The position numbers and the translations under genes are program-made. The notes below the pieces were generated by a model. That model saw only the letters and a program-made list of their open reading frames with translations, had not been told where the DNA came from and did not search any database. Positions 17,141 to 25,498 of a stretch of 64,000 nucleotides of DNA are shown piece by piece. How positions within the stretch are numbered: the first letter of the stretch is position 1; each line of letters opens with the position of its first letter. The DNA is from RGIG6353 sp964650465. GTDB taxonomy: Bacteria > Bacillota > Clostridia > Oscillospirales > SIG627. Location: NCBI GenBank assembly GCA_964650465.1, contig CAZYTA010000004.1:30175-94174 (forward strand), written 5' to 3'.

Positions 17141-19721
17141 CAGTTATTTCGTCTCCTACGGCATCGATTGTGAGAGCGGAATTTTCACCGATGGTACCGC
17201 TGATTATCTTCTTTGCCGCAAGGGTTTCCACTGTGTGCTTGATATAGCGCTTCAAGGGTCTTGCACCGAATTGCGGGTCATATCCGTTTTGGGCAAGATG
17301 CTCCTTTGCCGCTTCGGTTACGTTGAGAGTGATGCGCTGAGCGGCAAGCCTTTCACGAAGGGAGCCGAGAGTCAGGTCAACTATCTTCTTGATATCCTCC
17401 TTTGACAGGGGAGTGAAGATTATAGTTTCGTCAAGACGGTTGAGAAATTCGGGACGGAAGCTTCTCTTCAGAATTGCGTTTATTTCGTTTTCTGCTTCCT
17501 CGGTAATTTTTCCGTTTTCCTCAATGGAGTCAAGAATTATGGGAGAGCCAAGGTTTGACGTGAGAATGATGACGGTGTTTTTGAAGTCAACTGTACGTCC
17601 CTGAGAATCGGTGATTCTGCCGTCATCCAATACCTGAAGAAGAATATTGAAAACGTCGGGATGCGCTTTTTCTATTTCATCAAAAAGCACCACCGAGTAG
17701 GGTCTGCGCCTTACCGCTTCGGTAAGCTGACCGCCCTCCTCATAGCCCACATAGCCGGGAGGCGCTCCGATGAGACGGGATACCGAGAACTTCTCCATAT
17801 ATTCCGTCATATCTATACGCACCATGTTCTTTTCATCGTCAAAGAGGCTTTCCGCAAGTGTTTTTGCAAGCTCTGTTTTACCTACACCCGTGGGACCCAA
17901 GAAAAGAAATGAGCCTATGGGCTTGTCGGGGTCCTGAATTCCCGCCCTTGAGCGGATAATTGCATCGGCAACCGAGGAAACCGCCTCGTTTTGTCCGATG
18001 ACACGGCGGTGTAATACGCCCTCCAAATTTTGAAGCTTGTCTTTTTCTCCCTCTACCAGCTTTGACACGGGAATGCCTGTCCATCTTTCTACAATGCGTG
18101 CGATTTCTTCGTCTGTGACCTTGTCACGCAGAAGCTGATGCTCGCCTGAAGCCGTTTTTTCGGCTTCTTCGATTTTCGCAATAAGCTCGGGCTTGGTTTT
18201 ATACTTCAATTCTGCCGCTCTGTTCAGGTCGTATTCGTTTTCAGCCTTTTCGATTTCGTAGTTTACTCCCTCCAGCTCTTCACGAAGCTTCTGAAGCGAG
18301 GTGATTGAGTTTTTTTCGTTTTCCCATTTAGCGTGAAGCTCCTTGAACTCGTCACGCATTTCCGAAAGCTCCTTCTTTATTTCCTCAAGGTGCTCCTTTG
18401 AAAGTGCGTCGGTTTCCTTTGAAAGCGCCGCTTCTTCGATTTCGTGCTGAATTATTTTGCGCTGAATTACGTCCAGCTCCATTGGGAGAGAATCAATTTC
18501 TGTGCGTATCATGGCACACGCCTCGTCAACAAGGTCAATTGCCTTGTCTGGGAGAAATCTGTCACTTATATATCTGTTTGACAGTACGGCTGCCGAGATA
18601 AGCGCTGAATCTTGGATTTTAACACCGTGGAATACCTCGTAGCGCTCCTTCAGACCTCTGAGTATCGCAACTGTGTCATCAACTGTGGGTTCGCCTACAA
18701 GCACGGGCTGAAAACGTCTTTCCAGCGCAGGGTCCTTTTCTATATACTTTCTGTATTCATCCAGGGTTGTTGCGCCGATGCAGTGCAGTTCGCCTCGGGC
18801 AAGCAGAGGCTTCAAAAGGTTGCCTGCATCCATTGCGCCGTCGGTTTTGCCTGCGCCTACTATGGTGTGAAGCTCATCGATAAACAGAATTATTCTGCCT
18901 TCGCTTTTCGATACCTCGCCAAGCACCGCCTTCAGTCTTTCTTCAAATTCACCTCTGTACTTTGCGCCTGCAATCAGTGCGCCCATATCCAGTGCAAATA
19001 TTGTTTTGTCCTTGAGACTTGCAGGCACATCGCCCTTGACTATTCTTTGTGCAAGTCCTTCAGCTATGGCTGTTTTACCTACACCGGGCTCTCCGATGAG
19101 AACGGGATTGTTTTTTGTCTTTCTTGACAGAATACGTATTACGTTTCTTATTTCGTCATCTCTGCCTATTACAGGGTCGGGCTTCTTGGTGCGTGCACGC
19201 TCTACAAGGTCTGTTCCGTATTTGTTGAGAGCATCATAGGTTTCCTCGGGGTTGTCTCCCGTAACTCTTGTGTTTTTTCTCACGGTGGACAGTGCCGAAA
19301 GAAATCTTTCCCTGTCGATTGAGAAAAGAGAAAAGAATTTTGATATTTCCTTTACTCCCGATTCTATGAGCGCAAGGAAAATATGCTCTACCGATACAAA
19401 GTCATCTCCCATTGCTTCGGCTGTTTTCTCGGCTTGATTCAGCACTCTGTCAAGAGCGGCTGATATATATATCCGGTCCGCCTCTCTTGCATTTCCCGAA
19501 ACCTTCGGAAGTGCTTCTGTAAGCTTTCTTGCGTTTGACGCTGCGGCTTCCGGAGAAATATCCATTTTTATCATAAGCTGGGGGATAAGACCGTCTCTTT
19601 GTTCAAGAAGGGACAGCAAAAGGTGTTCGCATTCCATCTGAGCATTAGAGTACTCTGCTGTCAGCGATTGAGCGCTGTTGAGCGCTTCCAGTGATTTTTG
19701 GGTAAATTTTTGTGCATTCAT
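17133..19721 (-). CDS. clpB: ATP-dependent chaperone ClpB
   Basis: An 862-residue Hsp100 disaggregase that, with DnaK, extracts polypeptides from aggregates. It has the N-domain (about 1-145), AAA-1 with Walker A GEPGVGKTA and Walker B FIDELHTIVGAG, the long coiled-coil M domain (about 400-520), AAA-2 with Walker A GPTGVGKTE, and a C-terminal small domain (GARPLKRYIKHTVE). Length is normal for ClpB, and the M domain separates it from ClpC. ATG 19721 is chosen because homologues start MNAQKFTQKS; AAAGGA is upstream. A CIRCE site lies about 200 bases upstream, and a repeat-family copy occupies the leader. Confidence 0.97.
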   Translation of the reverse strand: MNAQKFTQKSLEALNSAQSLTAEYSNAQMECEHLLLSLLEQRDGLIPQLMIKMDISPEAAASNARKLTEALPKVSGNAREADRIYISAALDRVLNQAEKTAEAMGDDFVSVEHIFLALIESGVKEISKFFSLFSIDRERFLSALSTVRKNTRVTGDNPEETYDALNKYGTDLVERARTKKPDPVIGRDDEIRNVIRILSRKTKNNPVLIGEPGVGKTAIAEGLAQRIVKGDVPASLKDKTIFALDMGALIAGAKYRGEFEERLKAVLGEVSKSEGRIILFIDELHTIVGAGKTDGAMDAGNLLKPLLARGELHCIGATTLDEYRKYIEKDPALERRFQPVLVGEPTVDDTVAILRGLKERYEVFHGVKIQDSALISAAVLSNRYISDRFLPDKAIDLVDEACAMIRTEIDSLPMELDVIQRKIIQHEIEEAALSKETDALSKEHLEEIKKELSEMRDEFKELHAKWENEKNSITSLQKLREELEGVNYEIEKAENEYDLNRAAELKYKTKPELIAKIEEAEKTASGEHQLLRDKVTDEEIARIVERWTGIPVSKLVEGEKDKLQNLEGVLHRRVIGQNEAVSSVADAIIRSRAGIQDPDKPIGSFLFLGPTGVGKTELAKTLAESLFDDEKNMVRIDMTEYMEKFSVSRLIGAPPGYVGYEEGGQLTEAVRRRPYSVVLFDEIEKAHPDVFNILLQVLDDGRITDSQGRTVDFKNTVIILTSNLGSPIILDSIEENGKITEEAENEINAILKRSFRPEFLNRLDETIIFTPLSKEDIKKIVDLTLGSLRERLAAQRITLNVTEAAKEHLAQNGYDPQFGARPLKRYIKHTVETLAAKKIISGTIGENSALTIDAVGDEITVI

Positions 19722-19751
19722 ATATTTGCCCGTCCTTTCGTTTTTATTATG

Positions 19752-19850
19752 CGGGAAAATCCTCAAAACCGCCTTCGCCGTTTTACTATGTTTGGGCACA
19801 TACATAGGTTACGAGAGGCGAGAATTGACAGCGGCGGCGAGGCGCCTTTA
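19752..19850 (+). repeat. Dispersed intergenic repeat, copy D
   Basis: Nearly full length: CGCCGTTTTACTATGTTTGG, ACATACATAGGTTACGA, GGCGAGAATTG and CAGCGGCGGCGAGGCGCC. The terminal hairpin is altered in this copy. It lies within the 5' leader of clpB, in the opposite orientation to clpB transcription. Confidence 0.8.
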
Positions 19851-19917
19851 CTGTGTGCTTATTATAATCTTGATTTATGAATAAATAGTAAACGCATAAT
19901 TACATCAAGGTAAATAA

Positions 19918-19944
19918 TTAGCACTCTTGCGACAAGACTGCTAA
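19918..19944. promoter_or_regulatory. CIRCE operator (HrcA binding site)
   Basis: TTAGCACTC, nine bases, GACTGCTAA. This is the CIRCE consensus TTAGCACTC-N9-GAGTGCTAA with a single mismatch in the right half. It sits just downstream of the predicted minus-strand start site, the usual place for HrcA repression of heat-shock genes, so clpB is the likely target. The plus-strand rpmG promoter starts 38 bases away and could be affected as well. Confidence 0.9.
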
Positions 19945-19960
19945 AAGATAGGTGAAAATA

Positions 19961-19988
19961 GATATATTTAATCAAAAAACCTTGACAA
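19961..19988 (-). promoter_or_regulatory. Predicted clpB promoter
   Basis: The minus strand has TTGTCA (19988-19983), 16 bases, TATATC (19966-19961), followed by the CIRCE site. Its -35 box overlaps the -35 box of the divergent rpmG promoter. Confidence 0.55.
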
Positions 19989-20010
19989 ATCCTTCAAAGA
20001 GTGGTACAAT
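19982..20010 (+). promoter_or_regulatory. Promoter of rpmG-secE-nusG operon
   Basis: TTGACA (19982-19987), 17 bases, TACAAT (20005-20010). The leader to rpmG is about 65 bases. Confidence 0.85.
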
Positions 20011-20082
20011 TACTCTACCTCTTTGGGCTTTGATGCCGAGAGGGAGGCGCGATTATTCGCAAAAATAAACGGAGGTGCCGAT

Positions 20083-20232
20083 ATGAGAGTAAAAATCACA
20101 CTCGCTTGCTCGGAGTGCAAGCAAAGAAATTACGACACGGTCAAGAATAAGAAGAATGACCCTGACAGACTTGAAATGCGCAAGTTCTGTAAATTCTGCC
20201 GTAAGCATACTCTTCACAAAGAGACCAAGTAA
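20083..20232 (+). CDS. rpmG: 50S ribosomal protein L33
   Basis: A 49-residue protein MRVKITLACSECKQRNYDTV... with the zinc-binding pairs CSEC and CKFC, so it is the Zn-containing form of L33. ATG 20083 is preceded by GGAGGTG; the longer upstream frame lacks a ribosome site. It heads the classical rpmG-secE-nusG-rplKA order of Firmicutes. Confidence 0.97.
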   Translation: MRVKITLACSECKQRNYDTVKNKKNDPDRLEMRKFCKFCRKHTLHKETK

Positions 20233-20264
20233 TCTCAATTACTAAGAAAGAGGAGGAATCCGGA

Positions 20265-20480
20265 ATGGCAGAAGAAAACGTAAAGAAGACCAATAGGGTA
20301 GTTAAGTTCTTTAAGGACCTTAAGAGAGAGCTTAAGAATATCGTTTGGTCACCCAAAAAGGACGTTGTCAGAAACACAACTGTCGTTGTAGTCGTAACTG
20401 CGATAGCTGCTGTTGCAATCATGCTCGTTGACAGCGGTCTTAAGGCTTGTCTTGATTTGCTCGTAGCTGCATTTAATTAA
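20265..20480 (+). CDS. secE: Preprotein translocase subunit SecE
   Basis: A 71-residue single-span SecE. An amphipathic N-terminal helix has the family motif FFKDLKRELKNIVWSPKKDV, followed by one transmembrane helix (TTVVVVVTAIAAVAIML). It stabilises SecY in the translocon. AAGAGGAGG precedes the start, and it lies 32 bases after rpmG. Confidence 0.95.
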   Translation: MAEENVKKTNRVVKFFKDLKRELKNIVWSPKKDVVRNTTVVVVVTAIAAVAIMLVDSGLKACLDLLVAAFN

Positions 20481-20492
20481 TTGGGAGGCAGT

Positions 20493-21020
20493 ATGACTCT
20501 TCAGGAAAACAACACACCCCACTGGTATGTAGTTCATACCTATTCGGGTTACGAAAACAAGGTTGCAACAAACCTTGAAAAGATTGTCGAAAACAGAAAT
20601 CTCGGACATCTTATCCACGCCATCAGAGTTCCTGTTGAGGAGGTTGAAGGCGAAGGAGGCAAGAAGGAAGAGCACAAGCTTTTCCCCAGCTACGTTCTTG
20701 TTAAGATGATAATGAACGATGAAAGCTGGCATGTGGTGCGCAACACCACAGGTGTAACCGGTTTTGTCGGTCCCGGTTCTATGCCCGTAGTCCTGCTTGA
20801 TGAAGAAGTAGAGGCTTTGGGAGTTGAGACTGACGTTCAGACTCTTGATTTTGCCGTAGGTGACATCGTAGAGATTACAGGAGGACCTCTTCAGGGTATT
20901 ATTTCCTCGGGTAAGGTTCTTGATGTATCCCCCGACATGAAGCAAATAAAGCTTCTTGCAAATATGGGCGGACGCGATACAGTTATCGAGGTAGAGTCAA
21001 ATCTGGTTAAAAAACTTTAA
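20493..21020 (+). CDS. nusG: Transcription termination/antitermination protein NusG
   Basis: A 175-residue protein with the NGN domain (WYVVHTYSGYENKVATNL, about residues 10-110) and a C-terminal KOW domain (VGDIVEITGGPLQGIISSG). It binds RNA polymerase and couples it to pausing, Rho or ribosomes. ATG 20493 follows GGGAGG at 20483-20488; the frame also has an upstream TTG that is not used. Confidence 0.97.
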   Translation: MTLQENNTPHWYVVHTYSGYENKVATNLEKIVENRNLGHLIHAIRVPVEEVEGEGGKKEEHKLFPSYVLVKMIMNDESWHVVRNTTGVTGFVGPGSMPVVLLDEEVEALGVETDVQTLDFAVGDIVEITGGPLQGIISSGKVLDVSPDMKQIKLLANMGGRDTVIEVESNLVKKL

Positions 21021-21114
21021 TTTTTGTTTATTAATGGCGTAAAGCATTAATAAATGCGTATGCGAGAAAAAACGCCGCCGCGCCGTCATTCGCTGGCTGT
21101 GGGCATGCGCATCA

Positions 21115-21147
21115 GTGGGAGGGACAAAATCCCGAATTTATTACCAC
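21115..21147 (+). promoter_or_regulatory. Probable L1-binding leader hairpin of rplK-rplA
   Basis: GTGGGAGGGA, AAAATCCC and ATTACCAC form a two-part stem (GTGG/CCAC outer, GGGA/TCCC inner) just upstream of the rplK ribosome site. This arrangement is what ribosomal protein L1 recognises on rplK-rplA mRNA for autogenous control in many bacteria. The assignment is by position and shape. Confidence 0.6.
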
Positions 21148-21164
21148 ATGGAGGTGTATTTAAA

Positions 21165-21590
21165 ATGGCAAAGAAAATTATTGGATACGTAAAACTGCAG
21201 ATACCTGCAGGAAAGGCAATGCCCGGCCCCCCCGTAGGCCCCGCACTTGGTCAGTACGGTCTTGCAATTCCCGCCTTTACAAAGGAATTCAACGAGCGTA
21301 CAAAGAACGATATGGGTCTCATCATACCTGTTGTAATTACAGTATATGCTGACCGTTCATTCACATTCATCACAAAGACTCCTCCTGCAGCAGTTCTTAT
21401 CAAGAAGGCAGCAGGCATTGAGAGCGGTTCAGGTGTTCCCAACAAGACTAAGGTAGCTAAGCTTACCAAGGATCAGGTTAGAAAGATCGCTGAACAGAAG
21501 CTCCCCGACCTTAACGCAATCAACATCGAATCAGCTATGAGCATGATCGCAGGTACCGCCAGAAGTATGGGCGTTACCGTTGAAGAATAA
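21165..21590 (+). CDS. rplK: 50S ribosomal protein L11
   Basis: A 141-residue protein, MAKKIIGYVKLQIPAGKAMP..., with the L11 signature GPPVGPALGQYGL and a C-terminal rRNA-binding domain ending IAGTARSMGVTVEE. It forms the GTPase-associated stalk base. ATG 21165 follows GGAGGTG; the longer frame upstream of it is leader RNA. Confidence 0.97.
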   Translation: MAKKIIGYVKLQIPAGKAMPGPPVGPALGQYGLAIPAFTKEFNERTKNDMGLIIPVVITVYADRSFTFITKTPPAAVLIKKAAGIESGSGVPNKTKVAKLTKDQVRKIAEQKLPDLNAINIESAMSMIAGTARSMGVTVEE

Positions 21591-21604
21591 GGAGGTCGAG
21601 TACA

Positions 21605-22300
21605 ATGTTTAGAGGAAAGAATTATAAAGAGAGTGTAAAGCTTGTTGACAAGACAAAGCTTTATGATGTAGATGAAGCTTGCGACCTTGTTTGCAAGACT
21701 TCAAAGGCAAAGTTTGACGAGACTATCGAGCTTCACGTAAGACTCGGTGTTGACTCAAGACACGCAGACCAGCAGGTAAGAGGCGCAGTTGTACTTCCCA
21801 ACGGAACAGGTAAGACAGTTCGTACTCTTGTATTTGCAAAGGGTGACTTTGCAAAGGCTGCAGAGGCTGCAGGCTCCGATTATGTAGGTGCTGAAGAATT
21901 CGTTCAGAAGATTCAGTCTGAGAACTGGTTCGACTTCGACGTTATCATTGCTACTCCCGACATGATGGGTGTTATCGGACGTCTCGGTAAGGTGCTCGGT
22001 CCTAAGGGACTTATGCCCAACCCCAAGGCAGGTACAGTTACAACCGACGTTGCTAAGGCTGTTGCAGATGCTAAGGCAGGTAAGGTTGAGTACCGTCTTG
22101 ACAAGTCCAACATTATTCACTGTCCCATCGGTAAGGCTTCCTTCGGTATGGAAAAGCTCGCTGAGAACTTCAACGCTCTCATGGGTGCTATCATCAAGGC
22201 TAAGCCCGCAGCTGCTAAGGGTCAGTACATCAAGAGCTGTACCATTGCTTCAACAATGGGCCCCGGTGTTAAGGTTAACTCCGCAAAGCTCGGCAACTAA
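21605..22300 (+). CDS. rplA: 50S ribosomal protein L1
   Basis: A 231-residue protein with the L1 signature DFDVIIATPDMMGVIGRLGK and the LMPNPKAGTVT stretch. It binds the L1 stalk of 23S rRNA and also its own mRNA. AAGGAGG precedes the start, 14 bases after rplK. The usual next genes rplJ-rplL-rpoB-rpoC are not here: a terminator follows directly. Confidence 0.97.
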   Translation: MFRGKNYKESVKLVDKTKLYDVDEACDLVCKTSKAKFDETIELHVRLGVDSRHADQQVRGAVVLPNGTGKTVRTLVFAKGDFAKAAEAAGSDYVGAEEFVQKIQSENWFDFDVIIATPDMMGVIGRLGKVLGPKGLMPNPKAGTVTTDVAKAVADAKAGKVEYRLDKSNIIHCPIGKASFGMEKLAENFNALMGAIIKAKPAAAKGQYIKSCTIASTMGPGVKVNSAKLGN

Positions 22301-22311
22301 TAAAAAAGATT

Positions 22312-22340
22312 CCGCCATGCGAAAGCATGGCGGTTTTTTT
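22312..22340 (+). terminator. Terminator of the rpmG-rplA operon
   Basis: CCGCCATGC (22312-22320), loop GAAA, GCATGGCGG (22325-22333), T7. A textbook intrinsic terminator 11 bases after the rplA stop. Confidence 0.95.
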
Positions 22341-22390
22341 GCTATTGTAACAATAGGCGAGCATCGCGGGCGGCATCTGCCGCTTTTTGT
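22341..22390 (+). repeat. Dispersed intergenic repeat, copy K (3' end fragment)
   Basis: GTAACAATAGGCGAGCAT, then a GCGGC-ATCT-GCCGC hairpin (22370-22383) and TTTTT. It matches the 3' third of the family and keeps a terminal hairpin. It follows the rplA terminator and ends just before the stop of the convergent MFS gene. Confidence 0.6.
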
Positions 22391-22403
22391 TTGTATAGTA
22401 TTT

Positions 22404-23702
22404 TTATGCTGCAGTTACCTGGCTTTCGGCTTCTATTATTCTCCTGTCGCGGTTGGCGGCAGAGAGAACGAATTGCATTGCCACTGTGACAAAGACAAGC
22501 ATAGCGCTGAAGATGTAAAAGGCAAGATTATAATTACCCATAAGGTCGTAGCAAACATTACCGAAGGGCGAGCCTATGGCAAAGCCTGCAGTGCTGGCAG
22601 AAGCGAATATGCCCACGAACTTTTCGTATTCCTTGTTGCCGAAAAGCTCCATTGCAAAAAGAGGGAGCATGACGGTTTCAAGAGGAAGTGCAAAGGAGGA
22701 AAATATACCTCTGATAAAGGCAATGGCGTGACCTGCGGGAGTATTGGTAATAAGTATAAGCCCCGTTATTGAGATAAATGCACAGAAAAAGCATATATTC
22801 ATTGATGGACGCATTCCTAATTTATCGTACATAAAACCGGTTGAAAATTTCGATACAGTCAGTAAAACACTGCTTATACTTGATATGTTGGCAACGAAGG
22901 CAACATCAAGACCGAGGTCATACATATGGGGATAGCTGATACCGCCAAGCCCTTGAAGTGCCATACCCGTAAAGAACATACAAAGAATGGCTACGTAGAA
23001 ATAGGGCTTTTTTACGGCTGAGGAAAATTCCATTCCTACCCATCCTGTTCCTCTTGCCTTGCGCTTCTTTTTCTGAATGCTTGTTTCCGAGGTGTCGCCC
23101 TTTGGTCTTTCGCGGAACAGCAGAAGCATCAGCACCAGAACGACTGCCAGAACAACCGCAACCATGCGGTAGGATGTGCGGTAACCGAATGGCTTTCCTT
23201 CCTCGAAAATAATCGGGGATATAATCTGTACGGCAATAGCGCCGCCGATACCGTTGGCGGCTAAAACAGCACCTGTTACAGTTCCTTTATTTGTTTTGCA
23301 CCACCTGTTTACAATGGCGCTTGCCATGGTTGTGCCTGTCCATGAAATGCCCACTCCTAGAAAAAGGCTTCCGATATAGAAAACAAAAAGATTCGAAGCA
23401 AAAGAATTGATTAAAGCGAAGCATATCAACGAAACAAATCCGGCACAGATAAGCTTTTTTGTGCCGAAGCGGGATACAAGCTTACCGAAAAACAAATTAA
23501 CTACGGTCGTTGTGAAAAACCTTATAGTATTCGTGAGCGAAAATGCGCCTCTTGGAATATCCAATGCGTTTGTAATAGCGGTCAGATACAGGTTTCTGCC
23601 GCTGCTGCAAAGTCCAAGACTTGTGGCAACCATCAAAAATCCGAGTGCTATGATTATCCACGAGTAATTGACATTGAGCTTTTTTGTGCTTTTCTTATCC
23701 AT
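22404..23702 (-). CDS. MFS transporter
   Basis: A 432-residue protein with twelve hydrophobic segments in two halves separated by a basic cytoplasmic loop (RERPKGDTSETSIQKKKRKARG, about residues 195-220). The N-half has the MFS motif GKLVSRFGTKKL and the C-half MYDKLGMRPS. It resembles monocarboxylate/oxalate-type (OFA-like) MFS carriers, but the substrate is not certain. AAGGAG precedes the ATG. It diverges from an AraC regulator that probably controls it. Confidence 0.88.
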   Translation of the reverse strand: MDKKSTKKLNVNYSWIIIALGFLMVATSLGLCSSGRNLYLTAITNALDIPRGAFSLTNTIRFFTTTVVNLFFGKLVSRFGTKKLICAGFVSLICFALINSFASNLFVFYIGSLFLGVGISWTGTTMASAIVNRWCKTNKGTVTGAVLAANGIGGAIAVQIISPIIFEEGKPFGYRTSYRMVAVVLAVVLVLMLLLFRERPKGDTSETSIQKKKRKARGTGWVGMEFSSAVKKPYFYVAILCMFFTGMALQGLGGISYPHMYDLGLDVAFVANISSISSVLLTVSKFSTGFMYDKLGMRPSMNICFFCAFISITGLILITNTPAGHAIAFIRGIFSSFALPLETVMLPLFAMELFGNKEYEKFVGIFASASTAGFAIGSPFGNVCYDLMGNYNLAFYIFSAMLVFVTVAMQFVLSAANRDRRIIEAESQVTAA

Positions 23703-23731
23703 ATTGCTCTCCTTGTATTATATCTGCGGAT

Positions 23732-23760
23732 ATTGTATCAAAATGCATATTGATTGTAAA
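23732..23760 (-). promoter_or_regulatory. Promoter of the MFS gene
   Basis: The minus strand has TTTACA (23760-23755), 17 bases, TACAAT (23737-23732). Confidence 0.65.
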
Positions 23761-23813
23761 TAGAAATAATGAAAGCATATGGAATTTTTGCAACTAAACA
23801 TTATTCAAAAATA

Positions 23814-23842
23814 TTGTAATTCATTCGGGAATGTGATAGTAT
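23814..23842 (+). promoter_or_regulatory. Promoter of AraC-PHP pair
   Basis: TTGTAA (23814-23819), 17 bases, TAGTAT (23837-23842), about 30 bases ahead of the AraC start codon. Confidence 0.6.
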
Positions 23843-23875
23843 AGTAGCGGGAAATGTATATATCGGAGAAAATGA

Positions 23876-24634
23876 ATGTTTGATAATGTAGAAAATTTGA
23901 AAATCATATCGGTGCTTCAAAGAACGGGTAAGCCATATGGCAGGGTCGAGTCAAAAAAGTCACACAGCTTCAGTATCCGTGTGCGCGGCTCTGTACAATA
24001 CAGCTTTGATGACAGGACCGTGACGGTTGGCGAGGGTGAAATGATATTTTTACCCAAAGGAAGCCGTTATGAATATAAAAAGACCTCCGAGGAGGATACT
24101 GTAGGTACAATCATCAATGTTGAGGGCGATTTCGGGGATATAACTCCGTCCTGTTATTCTATCAGGGATTTTTATGATGCCGATTATATTATGTATCATT
24201 TTGCTGATTTTTGGCAGGCAGGTAATCAAAGTAAAAAATATCAATGTCTTTCTTTAATGTACGGATTGCTTGCTTATATTACCAATCTCGAAGCCTTGCA
24301 GTATCAGGATAAAAAAAGATTTTCCTTAATAGAGCCTGCGGAGAACTATTTGAATTATCACATTTATGATTGTGACATGAAAATAGATGAGCTTCATCGG
24401 CTGTGCGGAATTTCCCATGCCTATTTCAGAAAAATATTTATTTCAAAATTCGGTATGTCTCCCAAAAATTATATTATCAGTAAACGGCTTTCTTATGCCA
24501 AATCAATTGTTGACAGTGGAGAAGTAAGCACCATTAAAGAATTGGCACAGCTTGTAGGATACAAGGACCCATTATATTTCGGAAAAGTATTCAAGCAGCA
24601 TTACGGAGCATCTCCTTGCAGCTTGATTAATTAG
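23876..24634 (+). CDS. AraC-family transcriptional regulator
   Basis: A 252-residue regulator. The cupin-like N-half (VRGSVQYSFDDRTVTVGEGEMIFLPKGSRYEY, about residues 35-65) probably senses a sugar. The C-terminal double helix-turn-helix (about 160-250) has the second recognition region VGYKDPLYFGKVFKQHYGASP. GGAGA lies six bases before ATG 23876. It is followed after nine bases by a PHP gene and diverges from the MFS gene. Confidence 0.9.
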   Translation: MFDNVENLKIISVLQRTGKPYGRVESKKSHSFSIRVRGSVQYSFDDRTVTVGEGEMIFLPKGSRYEYKKTSEEDTVGTIINVEGDFGDITPSCYSIRDFYDADYIMYHFADFWQAGNQSKKYQCLSLMYGLLAYITNLEALQYQDKKRFSLIEPAENYLNYHIYDCDMKIDELHRLCGISHAYFRKIFISKFGMSPKNYIISKRLSYAKSIVDSGEVSTIKELAQLVGYKDPLYFGKVFKQHYGASPCSLIN

Positions 24635-24643
24635 AGGTGAAAT

Positions 24644-25438
24644 ATGAAATACATAATTGATAATGACCTGCATATTCATTCAAGGCTTTCCTCCTGCTCA
24701 AATGACCCCGAGCAGACGGCGGAGCGCATTTTGAAGTATGCTGAGGAAAACGGTATAAAAACTCTTTGCCTTACAGATCATTTCTGGGACGATAGGGTAG
24801 AAGGTGCATCAAGCTGGTATGCCCCGCAGAATTTCGAGCATATCTCGGCTTCAAAGCCTCTCCCGCAGTCAAAAAATGTGCGCTTTCTCTTTGGCTGTGA
24901 AACCGAGCTTAACCGACATCTTACAGTGGGAGTGTCGGCAGATAGATATGACGAGTTGGATTTTATTATTATTCCCACTACACATTTTCATATGAAGGGC
25001 TACACTCTCACAGAGGAGGAGTGCGCCGATGCAAAAGGCAGGGCAGAGGCATGGATAAAAAGACTTGGTGCTGTGCTTGATATGAAGCTTCCTTTTCATA
25101 AGGTTGGTATAGCTCATCTCACCTGCGGGCTGATAGCTCCCGAAAGACAGCTGTATCTTGAGGTGCTTGACCTTCTGCCCGATGATGAAATGAGGATACT
25201 CTTTACAAGAGCGGCAGCTCTCGGTGTGGGAATTGAGCTTAACTCAAGTGATATGGGCTTTGCCGACAGCGAGGCGGATACCGTTTTGAAGCCCTACAGA
25301 ATAGCCAAGCAATGCGGTTGTAAATTCTATTGCGGAAGTGACGCACATCACCCCGACGGACTTGACAAGGCTGTTAAAAGGTTTGAAAGAGCCGTTGATA
25401 TGCTCGGTCTTACCGAGGAGGACAAGTTTGCAATATAA
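24644..25438 (+). CDS. PHP-domain phosphoesterase
   Basis: A 264-residue protein with PHP motifs in order: DLHIHSRLS, LTDHFWDD, FGCETELN, THFH, IAHLTCG and GSDAHHPDG. It resembles histidinol-phosphatase-like proteins outside his operons. It lies 9 bases after an AraC gene, with GAGGTG overlapping the upstream stop region. It is only distantly similar to the 223-residue PHP protein at 5132, which also sits beside an AraC gene. Confidence 0.85.
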   Translation: MKYIIDNDLHIHSRLSSCSNDPEQTAERILKYAEENGIKTLCLTDHFWDDRVEGASSWYAPQNFEHISASKPLPQSKNVRFLFGCETELNRHLTVGVSADRYDELDFIIIPTTHFHMKGYTLTEEECADAKGRAEAWIKRLGAVLDMKLPFHKVGIAHLTCGLIAPERQLYLEVLDLLPDDEMRILFTRAAALGVGIELNSSDMGFADSEADTVLKPYRIAKQCGCKFYCGSDAHHPDGLDKAVKRFERAVDMLGLTEEDKFAI

Positions 25439-25453
25439 CAGTAATAAAAAATT

Positions 25454-25490
25454 AAAGCTACCCGAAAGCCTTCGGGTAGCTTTGTGCTTT
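25454..25490. terminator. Shared terminator of convergent PHP and QueG-like genes
   Basis: AAAGCTACCCGAA (25454-25466), loop AGCC, TTCGGGTAGCTTT (25471-25483), T-rich on both outer sides. Confidence 0.85.
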
Positions 25491-25498
25491 TATAGGAC

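Noticed and set aside
21969..22772. 267-codon plus-strand frame overlapping rplA and the MFS gene
   Set aside because: It runs through rplA in another frame, crosses the rplA terminator and is antisense to the MFS gene.
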